Under the pieces are notes generated by a model, which made no database searches, was not told where the DNA came from, and saw only the letters and a list, made by a program, of their open reading frames with translations. From NCBI RefSeq assembly GCF_020536995.1, contig NC_068369.1:19150421-19214420 (forward strand): a stretch of DNA of 64,000 nucleotides, read 5' to 3'. The DNA is from Dreissena polymorpha. Its lineage: Eukaryota; Mollusca; Bivalvia; Myida; Dreissenidae. This document shows, in pieces, positions 25,686-38,000 of the stretch (positions within the stretch are counted from its first letter, which is position 1; every line of letters begins with the position of its first letter). Position numbers and translations under genes: made by a program.

Positions 25686-26018
25686 TTTTATCCCTCGCCA
25701 TAGGCGGAGGGATATTGTTTTGGCATTGTCCATCTGTCCTTCCGTCTTTTCGTCCGTCTGGAGCCATATCTTGGAAGTGCTTTGGCAAATTTCATTGAAA
25801 CTTATGAGTATATATATGGATAATAGGATGATGCACGCCAAATGGCATTGTACACCATCTGAAAATAACAGAGTTATGGCCCTTTGTATCTTGAACAAAT
25901 GCTTTTTTGTGTGTCCAGAGCCGTATCTTGGAAGTGCAATGGCGGATTTCATTGATACTTGCTATGAGTGTCCAGAAGCATATTGGTGGGGGATATCAAT
26001 TCAACGAATTTGCTTGTT
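25686..26018 (+). mobile_element. Hairpin-ended element ending 'gaatttgcttgtt'
   Basis: 5' hairpin ATCCCTCGCC-ata-GGCGGAGGGAT, core with two 'gagccgtatcttggaagtgc' units, and 3' end 'gggatatcaattcaacgaat' + 'ttgcttgtt'. A shorter copy with the same ends is at 52876-53078. Confidence 0.7.
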
Positions 26019-26224
26019 TTACATTTAACTTCAAATTATAATATAAACAGTTTCATGTTTGTTTTTTGTTTTTAATTTTAAAATAAATAACACATGGGTT
26101 TATAACTGCTCTGAAAACAACCTATGACATATTGTCTACTTTTACTTGGAAGGGTCGACTATATATTTTATTGGTACACAAATAGGTTTATTGAAAAATT
26201 TAAAGTAAATATTAAATGTTAATG

Positions 26225-26237
26225 TTTGTTTTTTCAG
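26225..26237 (+). promoter_or_regulatory. Splice acceptor before the MTERF4 coding exon
   Basis: A T-rich tract ending TTTTTTCAG sits five bases before the chosen ATG. It implies an intron in the 5' UTR, so the promoter lies farther left. Confidence 0.65.
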
Positions 26238-26242
26238 ACCAA

Positions 26243-27331
26243 ATGTTTCAAAGAACAGCATCATTGATGGCTTACCGAGTTAGGAGCTTAAGCATTTGTT
26301 TGTCGACCAGAATCTTTGGCAATTGCACAACACAAGTAACAAGAGGACAAAGTTCCAGAGATTGTCAAGACAGCTTTGTGTTACCAACAAGAAGTGTGTC
26401 ATGGGTATCCTCATTTAATTGTTCTACAAGACTAATGGTTGTTAACAAGTCATGTAATCAATGTGTTCGTCACTGTCATAGTGAACCAGAGCAAATTGTG
26501 GTGACAGAAAGTTTTGTTGACTCACTGACGGATTCTGTAATTCAGACGGCTACCGCAAAAGATGTGATGGTTAAGTCCATTGCCCGTGGACTTATTAAGG
26601 ATGGAATAAAGGGACTGCTGGGATTGGGCATATCTGAACAAACTGTGAGGAATATATGTGCCAGTTACAATGTGCTGAAAAACATTCATAATGTTGTTGA
26701 ATGTATGCAGTATTTAATTGGGATAGGGCTTGATCAAAATGGTGTGCATGAAATGTGTCAACAATATCCAGGTATTGTAAATGTTCCTCTTTCAGAAATG
26801 AAAGCTAAAGTGGACGAACTGCATGGTTTAGGCTTTCACTATGAGTCTATTGTGAAAATATTGGTACAAGAACCAAAGGTATTAGAGAGGGACTTTAACA
26901 TGATTTCAAGTCGAATTGAGGAGCTTAAAAAGCTGTTCAAGAGATCTGATACGTTAAGTTTACTTGAGAAGTCCCCAAAACTGCTATTCTGTGAAAGTGA
27001 ATTCATTCATGACAGGTTTAACTATGTGTTCCGTGAAATGGGTGTCTCCCAGAGGCAAATGATGTACTCAAACTTGTTCCAGCATCCGATGGAACATATT
27101 CATGCAAGGCACATGTTTTTAGTACGAGCAGGATTTTTCAAGAAAGTAAATCGTGAAAAGGGACAGATCGATTCCAATCCTAAGTTAGAAGTTATACTGG
27201 AAACATCTGATGAAGATTTTGCCAAAATGTTTGGAGGGATGTCCCTGCTGGACTATCAGACTTTCAAAACCCTTCTTTTGCAAGAAAACTTTATCTTGAA
27301 AGAACTGGAAAATGAAAATGATGATGATTAG
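26243..27331 (+). CDS. MTERF4: Mitochondrial transcription termination factor 4-like protein
   Basis: mTERF-fold protein of 362 residues. In vertebrates MTERF4 works in mitochondria with the rRNA methyltransferase NSUN4 during large-subunit assembly. Helical mTERF repeats occupy about residues 120-300 (GIKGLLGLGISEQTVRNIC, VECMQYLIGIGLDQNGVHEM, SRIEELKKLFKRSDTLSLLE). The C-terminal part matches human MTERF4 as I recall it: YVFREMG against YAYFRMG, HARHMFLVRAG against KQRHIYLERLG, SDEDFAKMFGGMSLLDYQTF against SEAEFLARTACTSVEEFQVF. The tail is acidic (ENENDDD) but much shorter than in human. I start at 26243 because 'tgttttttcag' at 26225-26237 is a splice acceptor, so an upstream non-coding exon is expected. 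The upstream ATG at 26216 would lie in that intron. Confidence 0.9.
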   Translation: MFQRTASLMAYRVRSLSICLSTRIFGNCTTQVTRGQSSRDCQDSFVLPTRSVSWVSSFNCSTRLMVVNKSCNQCVRHCHSEPEQIVVTESFVDSLTDSVIQTATAKDVMVKSIARGLIKDGIKGLLGLGISEQTVRNICASYNVLKNIHNVVECMQYLIGIGLDQNGVHEMCQQYPGIVNVPLSEMKAKVDELHGLGFHYESIVKILVQEPKVLERDFNMISSRIEELKKLFKRSDTLSLLEKSPKLLFCESEFIHDRFNYVFREMGVSQRQMMYSNLFQHPMEHIHARHMFLVRAGFFKKVNREKGQIDSNPKLEVILETSDEDFAKMFGGMSLLDYQTFKTLLLQENFILKELENENDDD

Positions 27332-27348
27332 AGTGGTTTTTTTTATGT

Positions 27349-27790
27349 CACCATGACCATGTTTTTATCACCTTTTGTCAGTTGTGTGTCTCATATCATC
27401 AACCATGAACGTTTGCATATTAATGTCACATTTACCGGTATTGGTCAATTTTCATAAAACTTGGTCAGAACATTTGTCCAAATGATATTTCTTCAAGTTT
27501 AAAACTTGGTTACATCAGTTCAAAAGCAAGGTCAGCTGGTCAATTTAGAAAAAGTGTGTGAACAATCAGAAAGTCAGTTTATGCACAATTAATTGAAATT
27601 GCTCAGAGCCTTTGCTCTAGTGATATCTCTGCTGATTAAAAAATGTTCTGGTCTGTTGAAAAACATTGCAGCCAGGGTTTGGAGAAGTTTTCCTTATATG
27701 GACTGGTTTTAGTGAAACATAATAAAAGCTGATCAGAACTGTTTGGCTTATTCTGTACATAGGTGAGCGCCCTAGGGCCTTAAGACGGGG
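27349..27790 (+). mobile_element. Worn copy of the 'tagctcacctgagc' family
   Basis: Has 'cataaaacttggtcagaaca' in its core and 'aggtgagcgccctagggcc' at its 3' end, as in 22251-22920. The 5' hairpin is no longer clear. Confidence 0.55.
27721..27726 (+). terminator. Candidate poly(A) signal of MTERF4
   Basis: AATAAA about 390 bases after the stop. It lies within a decayed mobile element, so the 3' UTR may have taken its signal from that element. No alternative nearer the stop was found. Confidence 0.4.
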
Positions 27791-28782
27791 TACATTGCGT
27801 TATCAGATTTTAAGAAAAATGTGTTATTCTTGTGGTAAAACAATAACATGTATATGTTATTTAGTCTTAATAATTGTTCTTTATTAATGGCAAATAGTGA
27901 GACACAAAACAAATGCACAATACAATACAAACAAGTGCATGCTAATCACACAAACATTATCAAAACTGTGGGGACACTTGTAACTAGGGGTTTAAACCGG
28001 TTTAATAGAGCCCCAAACCTCATACTTCTCAGAATTATACATTAAACATTTAAATTTTAATAATAATGATAGCATCGAAATTAGCCATTGAGAAATTGAG
28101 TGGCAATTAAATCAAACTAAAAATCCTCTGTAATTGCTTTTTAATGTTTAACCACAATACTACGAGGTTTATTTTTTATAGAAACGTGTGTGCTATTGAT
28201 TAATTATCTATTAAGTGTTAGGTTCGATGAATCATTCAACCAGTTTGAAGCCCGTTTAAAGCTTATGTTCCAAGGTGGTTTTCCCAGCCTTTATCATTTT
28301 GATCTTGACTTAAAAGTCAGAGCTTAACTACACACTCAAATGTAATAGTTAGGTGAACATGCAACATCTCAATTTCACTGTGTCTACTAAAGGTGTTCAG
28401 TTGAAACTTAATGTGTGTTTGGTGTCTTTTTGTTGGGTAACTGACTAAGTTCCATAACTCTTTGCTGCAATTTACAAGTATCATATTTATGCATCCCTTC
28501 TCTGATTCCAGAGTTCATTAAGGTAAATGCCTAACATCTCCTTTATCACTGTTTCTACTACAGGTATTTAATTGAAACTTCAAACATACATGTATATACG
28601 GGGTTATGGTCACATTGTGTTAGGTCACTGAGCAATTAACTTAACTCTGACCTGCACTTTAGTTGAATTATGTGCATGAGATTTTCAAATTATGCTCCTG
28701 TCAGTGAAAGTAACCCAACACCAGGAGTCTCGATGATTGTACCACTTGTCTACAGAATCTGAGGCGAGCTTTCAAGAAGCCG
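27791..28782. other. Intergenic with weak tandem signal
   Basis: Phrases such as 'gtttctactaaaggtgttca' and 'tgaaact' recur at about 180-bp spacing (28380, 28550), suggesting a decayed tandem-repeat element. No gene. Confidence 0.4.
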
Positions 28783-28790
28783 CAGGGTCC

Positions 28791-29094
28791 CAGGTCCGGA
28801 TTACACATAAGGCAGAGAAGACAACTGCCTATGGGCCCGCGACTTTAAAGGGCACAAAAAAACAGTAACGATTTTTTTTTAACTTACTTAGCATGCAACA
28901 CGGCATTCTGGTGGTACTTTAAGAATAATCATTCACGCTCAAACACCGTATTTATATATCGGATAAAGTTTTGGATATTAATTCATATTTGACGTTACAT
29001 CATTTCAGAAATACTTTTTTATAATGATAATCCGGCGGCCGGGCACCAAAAGTTTCACGGCCTTTGGGCCACCACGGTGCTTAACCCGGCACTG
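28791..29094. mobile_element. 304-bp hAT-type MITE with 8-bp target duplication
   Basis: Ends CAGGTCCGGATTA and, reversed, CAGTGCCGGGTTA. The flanks CAGGGTCC (28783-28790) and CATGGTCC (29095-29102) differ at one base. CAG-type ends with 8-bp duplications fit the hAT superfamily. Confidence 0.7.
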
Positions 29095-29102
29095 CATGGT
29101 CC

Positions 29103-30467
29103 TTTAAAGTATCATATACATTGTGTACAAGTGGTCTACAAGCATGTGACTTCACGTGTTCTCATCAAAAACTTCATCATCGACGAATCGAGTACGGTAG
29201 TTATCACGATGGAACTTCTTCTACGACTCTGTATGCGTTAACCCTACTGTAGTCGCGTTTTCTTTTTACAGTTCTTAAAGGTACCTGTTCACGGTTTGGT
29301 TAATGGACAAAGTTGAAAAATTGTGTCCGATTTCGCAAATGTTCGTTGTTATTATGTTATTTGCTAGAAAACAATAATACTGAACGTTTTTCATGCTCAA
29401 GAATATCCATTATATGCATCTTTTGACGGTTTAAAAATCTGAGAATTATAAAGCGTTACAAATGCGAAACGATTGAATTATTTGGAGACTACTATTTTTA
29501 TATTTTGGGACACTACCTGGATTGTTTATAAAAGCATACACTTCTCCGTGAACTACGACAGCACGGACGGTTTAAGCGCTAGACCTTTATACAAGGGTCA
29601 GTGGTTCGAGCCCAGGTATAACTATTCATTGTTTAAATCTTATATTATTTTTTATTTTCAGCATTCATCTTACTATCAATGCACACATTAGTTATTCAGG
29701 GTTATGCTAAAAACAATAATATCGTTATGTGATTAAACATCCATGTTTTTATGCTTTACAGTATATCGTTACCAGATGTTTTTTGAGACGATGCTATAAC
29801 ATGTCATTCATTCTTTAACTTTATTCTTTTTTATACAGAAGCATTTTAGTTCCGATGTTTACATTTATTAATTTATAGCATCTCCTGACAAATTTCAAAA
29901 CATGCAACTGTGGAAAAAGTCCCTTTAAGGAATTAGGAAGTTCAAGAAACAACCCTCACTTTTTAACATTAGGTTTATTTACAAATTTGTTGATTCAAGT
30001 GGCATTACATCAATATCTAGTATGTAAGATGTACATGTATTCTCTCATGATACTCGTCTATTTTAACAAGGGAAGAATGAATATTAATGAACTTCCTTTA
30101 ATATTAGCCCTTCCTAAACCAAAACACGTCATATGAAATAGGTCTAGCTAAAGTAATAATTTCAACAGCAAGTTTGAAATAATGAATGAATATATCCAAA
30201 TAAGCGAATTCTTGTTGTTTTTCAACCAATAAACCCTGATGCATGACAATAAGATTTTTTTCGTGCTTTGTACCTAAAAATAAAACTTTAATTATTTCCA
30301 TTTAACAATGATTTTCCTCTCTTTATACTGGTGGCGATTTATTTGTTTATATTGATTGGCCAATGGAGGTGTTGTTTTACAACTCATGTTTTTACACCAC
30401 ATGCGTTAAAACAAAAATACGAGTTATTCAATGTTCAGAAACTTATTTTGACGTCATCATTTTAGCC
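29103..30467. other. Intergenic, no gene
   Basis: Apart from the SINE head I see only AT-rich unique-looking DNA. Confidence 0.4.
29560..29625 (+). repeat. tRNA-derived SINE head
   Basis: 'ggtttaagcgctaga' followed by 'gggtcagtggttcgagccc'. The latter holds a perfect box B (GGTTCGAGCCC). The T-arm pairs poorly and no acceptor stem is seen, so it is not a functional tRNA gene. Confidence 0.45.
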
Positions 30468-30721
30468 GCGTTCTGAGAAAACTGGGCATAATGCATGTGT
30501 GTAAAGTGTCATCCCAGATTAGCCTGTGCAGTCCGCACAGGCTAATCAGGGACGACACTTTCCGTCTAAACTTGATTTTCGGCAAGGAGGGACTTCCTTG
30601 AAACAAAAAATACCAAACAAGCGGAAAGTGTCGTCCCTGATTAGCCTGTGCGGACTGCACAGGCTAATCTGGAACGACACTTTACGCACATACATTAAGC
30701 CCAATTTTCTCAGAACAAGAC
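30468..30721. mobile_element. Foldback MITE, near-intact copy
   Basis: Same arms as at 13197: 'gcgttctgagaaaactgggc' left, 'gcccaattttctcagaac' right, with the internal 'gtgcagtccgcacaggctaa' palindromes on both sides. This is the best-preserved copy in the window. Confidence 0.88.
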
Positions 30722-31853
30722 ACATTTAATTCAGCCGTTAAATGGTGTCATGACAAAGGTGAAGCTGATGCATCTCTTCATTAAACCTATAGGCTATAAT
30801 AACTGCATGACATTTTCGGAATAAGTTCAGCAAAGATAGTCTCACAATGTAGCATAGGAAATTTATTTTTTTACATATTTGATCACATAAAAGGCCACAT
30901 ATAAAAGCATATGCAAGCACATATATAAAGTGATCTGCGTGACGGACTAGCAGATCCCATATTTGATAAGCGCCGCACGTTAATTGGCGGCGATTGCCAA
31001 AGGCGGCATAACTGGGCGACATAATATTAAATTAAAATTACATGCGCGCGATACTAGCTTGAACTTTTACAGCCCCCCCCCCCCCCCCCCCCCCCCGATA
31101 AAAAAATTCTATAGCAAACATTTTCGCCAAATGGATTTTGTGTCGCCAAATTTTAGACACTGTAGCCAAAGTTTTAGCAAAGCATTTGGAACTGCCTGTT
31201 GCAAGTCTATAATTAGACAGAGACCTATATTTGTTTTTATACGTCTCTGTAATATGGCACTTGACTTATACCGGTACCATGCACGTACAATGTACCGCAA
31301 CTTATGTCATTGGTAAATTGTACGTTTAATTTTTTAGCATTGCATAATTTCCAATGTTCGTAATGCACAAGAGCATGTTTTTTTTCTATATATGCAGATG
31401 TTGCATTATTGCATCTTTTGAATATATGGTTAAATATTTTATGCATCAACCAAGCAAACCCGACTTTCATCTCCTTGTTAGTTTCATAATTAGGACATAT
31501 CCCACCCCCAAATAAAACTACGTATCGACTTTTTGGGAGAAAACGTCGTATAGGATGGAATAGACTGCAGCACTTAAAGCTTCCATCTTTTATACAAAAG
31601 TGTTGAATTTCAAACAACTTCAACATTTGATCAACATGAAGGACAAATTAACGCATTCATGAGATCAGTACGGATGTACCGGTAGATCTTCATCAGTGTA
31701 GAACGGTAATACAGTCGGTAGGAAGTGAATAAATAACATATTTAAACGACTGAACCAAAGCGGAAGTTCACTTTTCACTTGTACATGTATGCATTGAAAA
31801 GTGAGTTATGAATTTTTGGACGAGTGTTACAGTGTAAATCGGAGCAAACAAAC
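30722..31853. other. 5' flank of MYD88
   Basis: Contains a C run at 31072-31096. An in-frame TGA at 31809 lies upstream of the first MYD88 ATG. No convincing TATA box or binding-site cluster was identified. Confidence 0.4.
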
Positions 31854-32085
31854 ATGCAGGTACAACAACATCCGCTTGTGAACTCGTCTATGTCACCCGA
31901 ATACCGAGCACTTCCGTTGCGGGGCGCTGCGGGAATCTGCGCGCCGGAAAATGGCCAAGTATCTTGACCTGGAGGGGAGTCTCACGGTGACCTTGGTCGA
32001 TGGACAGATGCTGGATGTCGTCACTGACTACATGGGCATAGCCGAGATGGCGGGGTTCGATACCCTATACATCAATAATTTGAAG
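31854..32085 (+). CDS. MYD88: MYD88 exon 1, with a one-base frame break
   Basis: Two overlapping frames both look like MyD88. From ATG 31854 or 31890 one reads MSPEYRALPLR; from before ATG 31951 the other reads ALRESARRKMAKYLDLEG. They join exactly if the G4 run at 31921-31924 is G3. As written, the first frame stops inside the exon, and translation would have to start at 31951. Donor AAG|GTATTT, phase 0. Confidence 0.85.
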
Positions 32086-35000
32086 GTATTTGTAACTATT
32101 TGCTGCGCTTTCTTCGGGAACGCTGCGCCTTTTTTCTTAGTGTAGGTGCACGGAAGTGTTTATATGAACAAGATTGAACTTTCTTTTTATGTGATCTTTT
32201 TTTATTGCAAAGTACATGTTCTTGTCAATGGCGATCGGTCGATTATAACGATGGTTTTTAATACTGACTGTCCTTTTGCCCGACTGTCTTACACATACAT
32301 ATACCCAGGTTTCCTAAAAATATATTAAATTAATTTCATAATTACAAAATTGATTCTGTAAAAAGAAATTTTATGTTAAAAAAAACTTTAAAATCTGCAG
32401 CTATATTTCACAATTCGTCATAGCCTTCGTTGGTGTAGTAATTTAATTAGGTTAGAGTTCTGGGCCACACTCCGCGTCCTCACATAATGCAGCCTTAGGC
32501 GCAGAAAGACCACATAAACTTGGAAACACACACACAGAAAATATACATTTACGCGTATACTGATAAACATACATTATGTATATTTGTTATTTATATTGTG
32601 TTTGTGTTTTACCGTAACGTCCGTTTTATTGAATTTATTATCTTAAGAAAGGCAGTATGGCAGAAGTTAATTTCTAAAAAAAATAGATAGCTCTGTTGAT
32701 AAATTTCTTTTTACAAATAAAATATTGTGATATATGTGGTTGTGGTAAATGGTACAAAATACAGATACATAGGTCCGTTGCGCATCGTTAACGTTCATAA
32801 CCGTTTTGAATTTTTAGGTCATAATAGTTTGTTTATGAAACATAGTTACATACAAATATACTACTGGGCGTATATTACAATGTGTTTTGCGATATAGAAA
32901 TCACTCCGTAACGCCATACGTCGTGTAACCAATTCGCCTACGTTTAATTCATGAGTGTTTTAATGAGAATTGAGTCGCTTCCATATTAACCCAAATTAAC
33001 GTATTTATAAGCTGTTAGCAATGGGATATTGAATGAGTCAGTTGTTGATTGAGAAATTAAATGAGCCAGTTCTGAATTTAAGTTACTATGAAGTACAAGC
33101 AATCACGTTCATTTGTTCACCGTTTAGCAAAATTGCAGGATTAAAAATAATTGTCATAGAATAAAAAAGATGCTATACCAAAACAGATTGTATGCTTTAT
33201 TTTCAAACAAGTAAAATAACACTCATGACGTAGGAAATATTGAAAATATAGATTCTATGCCAGTAAAAAAAAATCATTTTCGATTTAAATTCATTTGTGC
33301 AATATACTATAGAGATCTGAGGCCCGAATTCAATAATTCAATACCTTGAACTATTTGGAAAAAAATGTCATCAAAGTCTGTAATACAAATCCGTAAAGTA
33401 TCGATCCATTTTGCCATTTTTAAGCGAAACGTTATCAATTATTCTTTTATTGCTTCCTAGTTGTTTTAAATTTCTTCACGTTACTAACGATTATAGTTTG
33501 TTATATTTACTTGTTTTTTTTAAATATGTTTATATCATATATAGATATGTATTGCATGCTTTGAATAACTTTTATATACCTTTAGTATAATAATCAGAAT
33601 TACCGTATACATGTATACAATAATACTTTGTAAAGCCGACCGTCGCCTCACTGCGTATCTGTTTTAACAATACGATAGTATTTTGCAAAGAAGTCGAATT
33701 TTACATCTTCAAAAGGGAAATATCTGCTTAAAAAACACTATCATACTTATTTAGTTCTGGTAAACCGCTTCCTAAAGATCGGCTAAGTTTGATATAGAAA
33801 AGTGTAAGAGGATTACATACCCGCCAGTATATAATTAAAAATGACTGTAAAGCAACGCGAAAACACTAACAGACAACCCAAACTACCGGCACTGAACAAC
33901 TGCGTGTTTTCCAGCGTCATCCCAGTCCAACGATGAGTTTCCTCGAACAGTGGCAGGGACCGGCGGCTACCGTCGGCCGACTGTGGGACTTCCTGCTGCA
34001 GCTGGAGCGATATGACGTCATAGAAGACTGCAGACGGAGAATACGTATGATTTCTTATTTGTGTGCCAAAGGCGTCGGAAAAAAACTGCAAGTTTACGCC
34101 TTGTTTAAAATATCTTTCTCTCATATGAAATTTGAAAATTTTAATATTCAAACTTCAAAATTTCAATAAAGCAAATACTTGGGGGCATTGACACTATGCT
34201 ATGTTCACGCTCGATGTAACGTGTTTATAACCAAACACGCTTATACTGGTTGTCAGCATTATGAAAGGTCTTCATTTTATTTTCATGCTTGATATGTTAT
34301 AAGTGTTCTAATAATCATAAACCTTACTGGTAAATCATTGACATCTATATTTCCCCAAACATGTTAATTGATAGATTACAAATTAACGCGAACCGTTTGC
34401 AATTTAACCATATAAGGGGATGTCCAACATCCACCTATTTTCATCAAACCAATTTTTAGCGTAATGTTTTATTTAGTATTTGAAGCAAATGAATTAATTA
34501 ACGTTAACAAATGTAGAATTCAAACATGTCATGATGCCTATCAATGGTAATTCCCCTTCTTCTTAAAATCCTCAATGTAGCGGGCACGTAGCCTACTTTC
34601 ATATAAATTGATAGTAAATTTACTATAATAGGCAGCGAAATACAATACGCCGAGCACTTTTTATTAAATGTTGTTATGGTTAAAGCTAGTCAGATTACTA
34701 GTATGTTAACCGATTTGTTTGCATGTATAAATTCTTTGTAAGGTAATATCAAAATAATCAGGATAAGTAACACCGGTTTTTAGTGTTCTTCACAAATAAA
34801 TGTTAAGCATGAAATAGGATCTTAAATCTTCCTGCATCCTGATGAAGAATTTACATATAGATTTATGTTTCTTATGACTAACCGTTGTTTAATCGAATTT
34901 TTCAACCCGTAAAGTTAGAAAGTCTTATTCGGTTCAACTATTTCGAATTGAAAAAAATTGCCGTCTATATACTACTTATCTTAAAATGGGCGTACATTAT

Positions 35001-38000
35001 ATATATGAAGAAGCGCATAATCTACATTTGGCCTGAAGAAAACTTGTTTTTTTTTAATGTTTGTCGCGATGAAATATATCTCGGTAACAATAACATTGAT
35101 GAGTTGGCATACTCTTTTTCACTTTTATGGATAGGTTGATTTACCAATACCAAGAGCGCATACGTATACCTGCATATTAATTGATACACAGTCTTACATT
35201 TGTGTTTTGTTGTCTGGTTTGAATTAATCTTGAACAAGAATCCACCTTATTACCAACATGTTAGTAAAAACACATAGTAAGATGCTGTTACAAATATGTT
35301 TTCAGTATACGACTGTGAAATATTTTTACAAAGTCAGGAAATCGCTGAAGCAGCCGTTGAATATGCAAACAACAGTTCGGTTGACAAAATCAGTAAGTAT
35401 GGCGCCCTATGATTGCCAAAAGAATATGTTTTATTTCGGAAAAGGCTCATGCAAGTGTATAATTTACAGTTATGTTAAAATGTCATTTAAGACAAAATAA
35501 GTGTGTTTTGATTAGCATTAATAATATCAAGAACAAGTTATTGTATCCACGCATATGACGTTGTGCATCATTTTCAGTGTCAAAAATGGTTGATGAGGAA
35601 ACCGTTACAGTGTCGATAGAGGACGGTGAGTACAAAAGATGAAACCGTTACAGTATTGGTTGGGGCGGTGAGTAATAAAATATGAAATCTACCAAATCGA
35701 TAAAGGCCGGTGAGTATGAAAGATGAAACCGTCACAGTATCGATAGAGGGTGGTGACTATACAAGATGAAACCGTTACAGTATCGATAGAGGGTGGTGAG
35801 AATACAAGATGAAACCGTTACAGTATCGATAGAGGGTGGTGAGTTACAAGATGAAACCGTTACAGTATCGATAGAGGGTGGTAAGCACACAAGATGAAAC
35901 CGTTACAGTATCGAAAGAAGGTGGTGAGTATTCACGATGAAACCGTTATACTATTGATAGAGGGTGGTGAGCATACAAGATGAAACCGTTACAGTATAGA
36001 TAACAGACGGTGAGTCTAAAAGACATAACCGTTACAGTATTGATATACTAGTATTACTGCGAGGTAAAAAGATTAAACTTTTACTGCATCAATACAGACT
36101 GTGAGTATAACATATTAAACCGATACATTATCGATTAAGGAAAGAGAGTATTAAGGATGAAACCGTTACAGTATTTATAGAGAACGTTGAATATAAAAGA
36201 TAAAACAGTTGTTGTATGATAGAAAACGTTGAATATAACAGATAAAACCGCTGAGTATCAACATAGAACGTTGAATATAAAAGATAAGACCGTTGCAGTA
36301 CCAATAGAGAACGTTAAATATAACAGATGAAAATGAAAGATAAAACTGTTGCAGAATCAATAGAGAACATTGAATATAAAAGATAAGACCGTTGCAGTAT
36401 CAATAGAGAACGTTGAATATAAAAGATAAAACCGTTGCAGTATCGTTAGAGAACGTTGAATATAAAAGATAAAGCCGTTGCAGTATTGATAGAGAACGTT
36501 GCATATAAAAGACAAAACCGTTGCAGTATCAATAGAGAACGTTAAATATAAAAGATGAAACCGTTGACAAATCGATAGAGAACATTGAATATAAAAGATA
36601 AAACCGTTGCAATATCTATAGAGAACGTTGAATGTAAAAGATAAAACCGTTGCAGTATCAATATAGAACGTTGAATATAAAACATTATACGCTTAAGTAC
36701 GATGGAGAACGGCGAGTATAAAAGATAAAACCGTTGCAATATCGACAACGGACGGTGAGTATAAACGATCAAATCTTTAGCAAATTGCTTTACTTTTGAG
36801 TCATCCCTGATATTTACCACCTGTAACTTCTTCATGTAGAACATTTTGTTAATGACACAATAACCAGTAATAAATAGCCTATATATATATATATATGCAA
36901 TCGCTGGGAGAATTTCTCTCGGTTGTACTATTTTTATGCTTAAATCTATAAATTGGTAGATGAATACGGGTCCTGTTGACTGTTTTATTTGCAGCAGTTT
37001 CGTTCTCATTTTTAATGTGCGCACTTCAATGTATCGTTTGCAATATAAATAAAATATAACGTAAGACTGATGTTGAAGGTAACACTAAATGTTTTCCGAA
37101 GTTTCAATAAAATACTATTTAGTTGTGTGTATAATCTTTGAATGCAGTTAAATACAGAAAGAAGACCTTGTATCACGCCTTTGTGAGTTACACAGACGAA
37201 GACCCGCGGGATCGAGACTTTGTTAAGACACTCATCCGAGAGTTGGAGTTCAAACGAGGCCTCGGCCTCTTCGTCCCCGGTCGGAATGACCTCCCTGGGC
37301 CCGCGAGACACACCGTGGCGGCGTACCTTATTGAAAAAAGGTAATGAAATTATTTGGTTCTGAAATCAAAAGCTTTTATTGTTATCAACTTCAACTTATT
37401 TATAGAAGCATTTACTTAACGGTATTTACGTGTGTCTGTATTTAGCTCACCTGAGCACACCGTGCTTCTGGTGAGCTATAGTGTGTGGTGGCTCTCCGGC
37501 ATCCGTCGTCCTCAGTCTTCAGTTGTGAGTCTTCAATATGTTTTTTCAAGCGACTCCTTATTGATCACTCTGAATATTTTATTGTTCTTTGACGCGAACG
37601 AGTCAAGTCAATGCTTTGTCCGTGAACATGTCGCTTTAAAGACATTAAATATAATATTATGTAATTTTTTCTTTCTTAAACCACGATAATTCTGATGAAT
37701 TGTATAGTCATACAAACTATGCCTATGTGTAAACGTATAAACCATATGGCATGATTTCTTGTATTCTTTGTTTTTGCAGATGTCGCCGGGTGATAATAGT
37801 TTTGTCAAACTCGTATACAAAAAGTGATGCTTGCAATTTTCAAATGAAGTTCACCCATGCTTTGTCACCAGGTATACATACAATTATAAATATAACCTAT
37901 ACATTATAGAAATGTTGGATATATCCTACTGTTTTTTTTCTCTCTATTTGGTGAACATATGGTAAGTGTGGCACTTTCATTATACACACTTAAAACAAAC

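Noticed and set aside
26216-26242. Upstream ATG for MTERF4 (MLMFVFSDQ extension)
   Set aside because: This stretch reads as a polypyrimidine tract and acceptor (TTTTTTCAG), so it is probably intron.
29560-29625. Possible functional tRNA gene
   Set aside because: Box B is perfect, but the T-arm and anticodon arm do not pair well and there is no acceptor stem. A SINE head is more likely.
34885-35139. 84-codon frame in MYD88 intron 2
   Set aside because: No domain, no splice-phase match, and exons 2 and 3 join perfectly without it.
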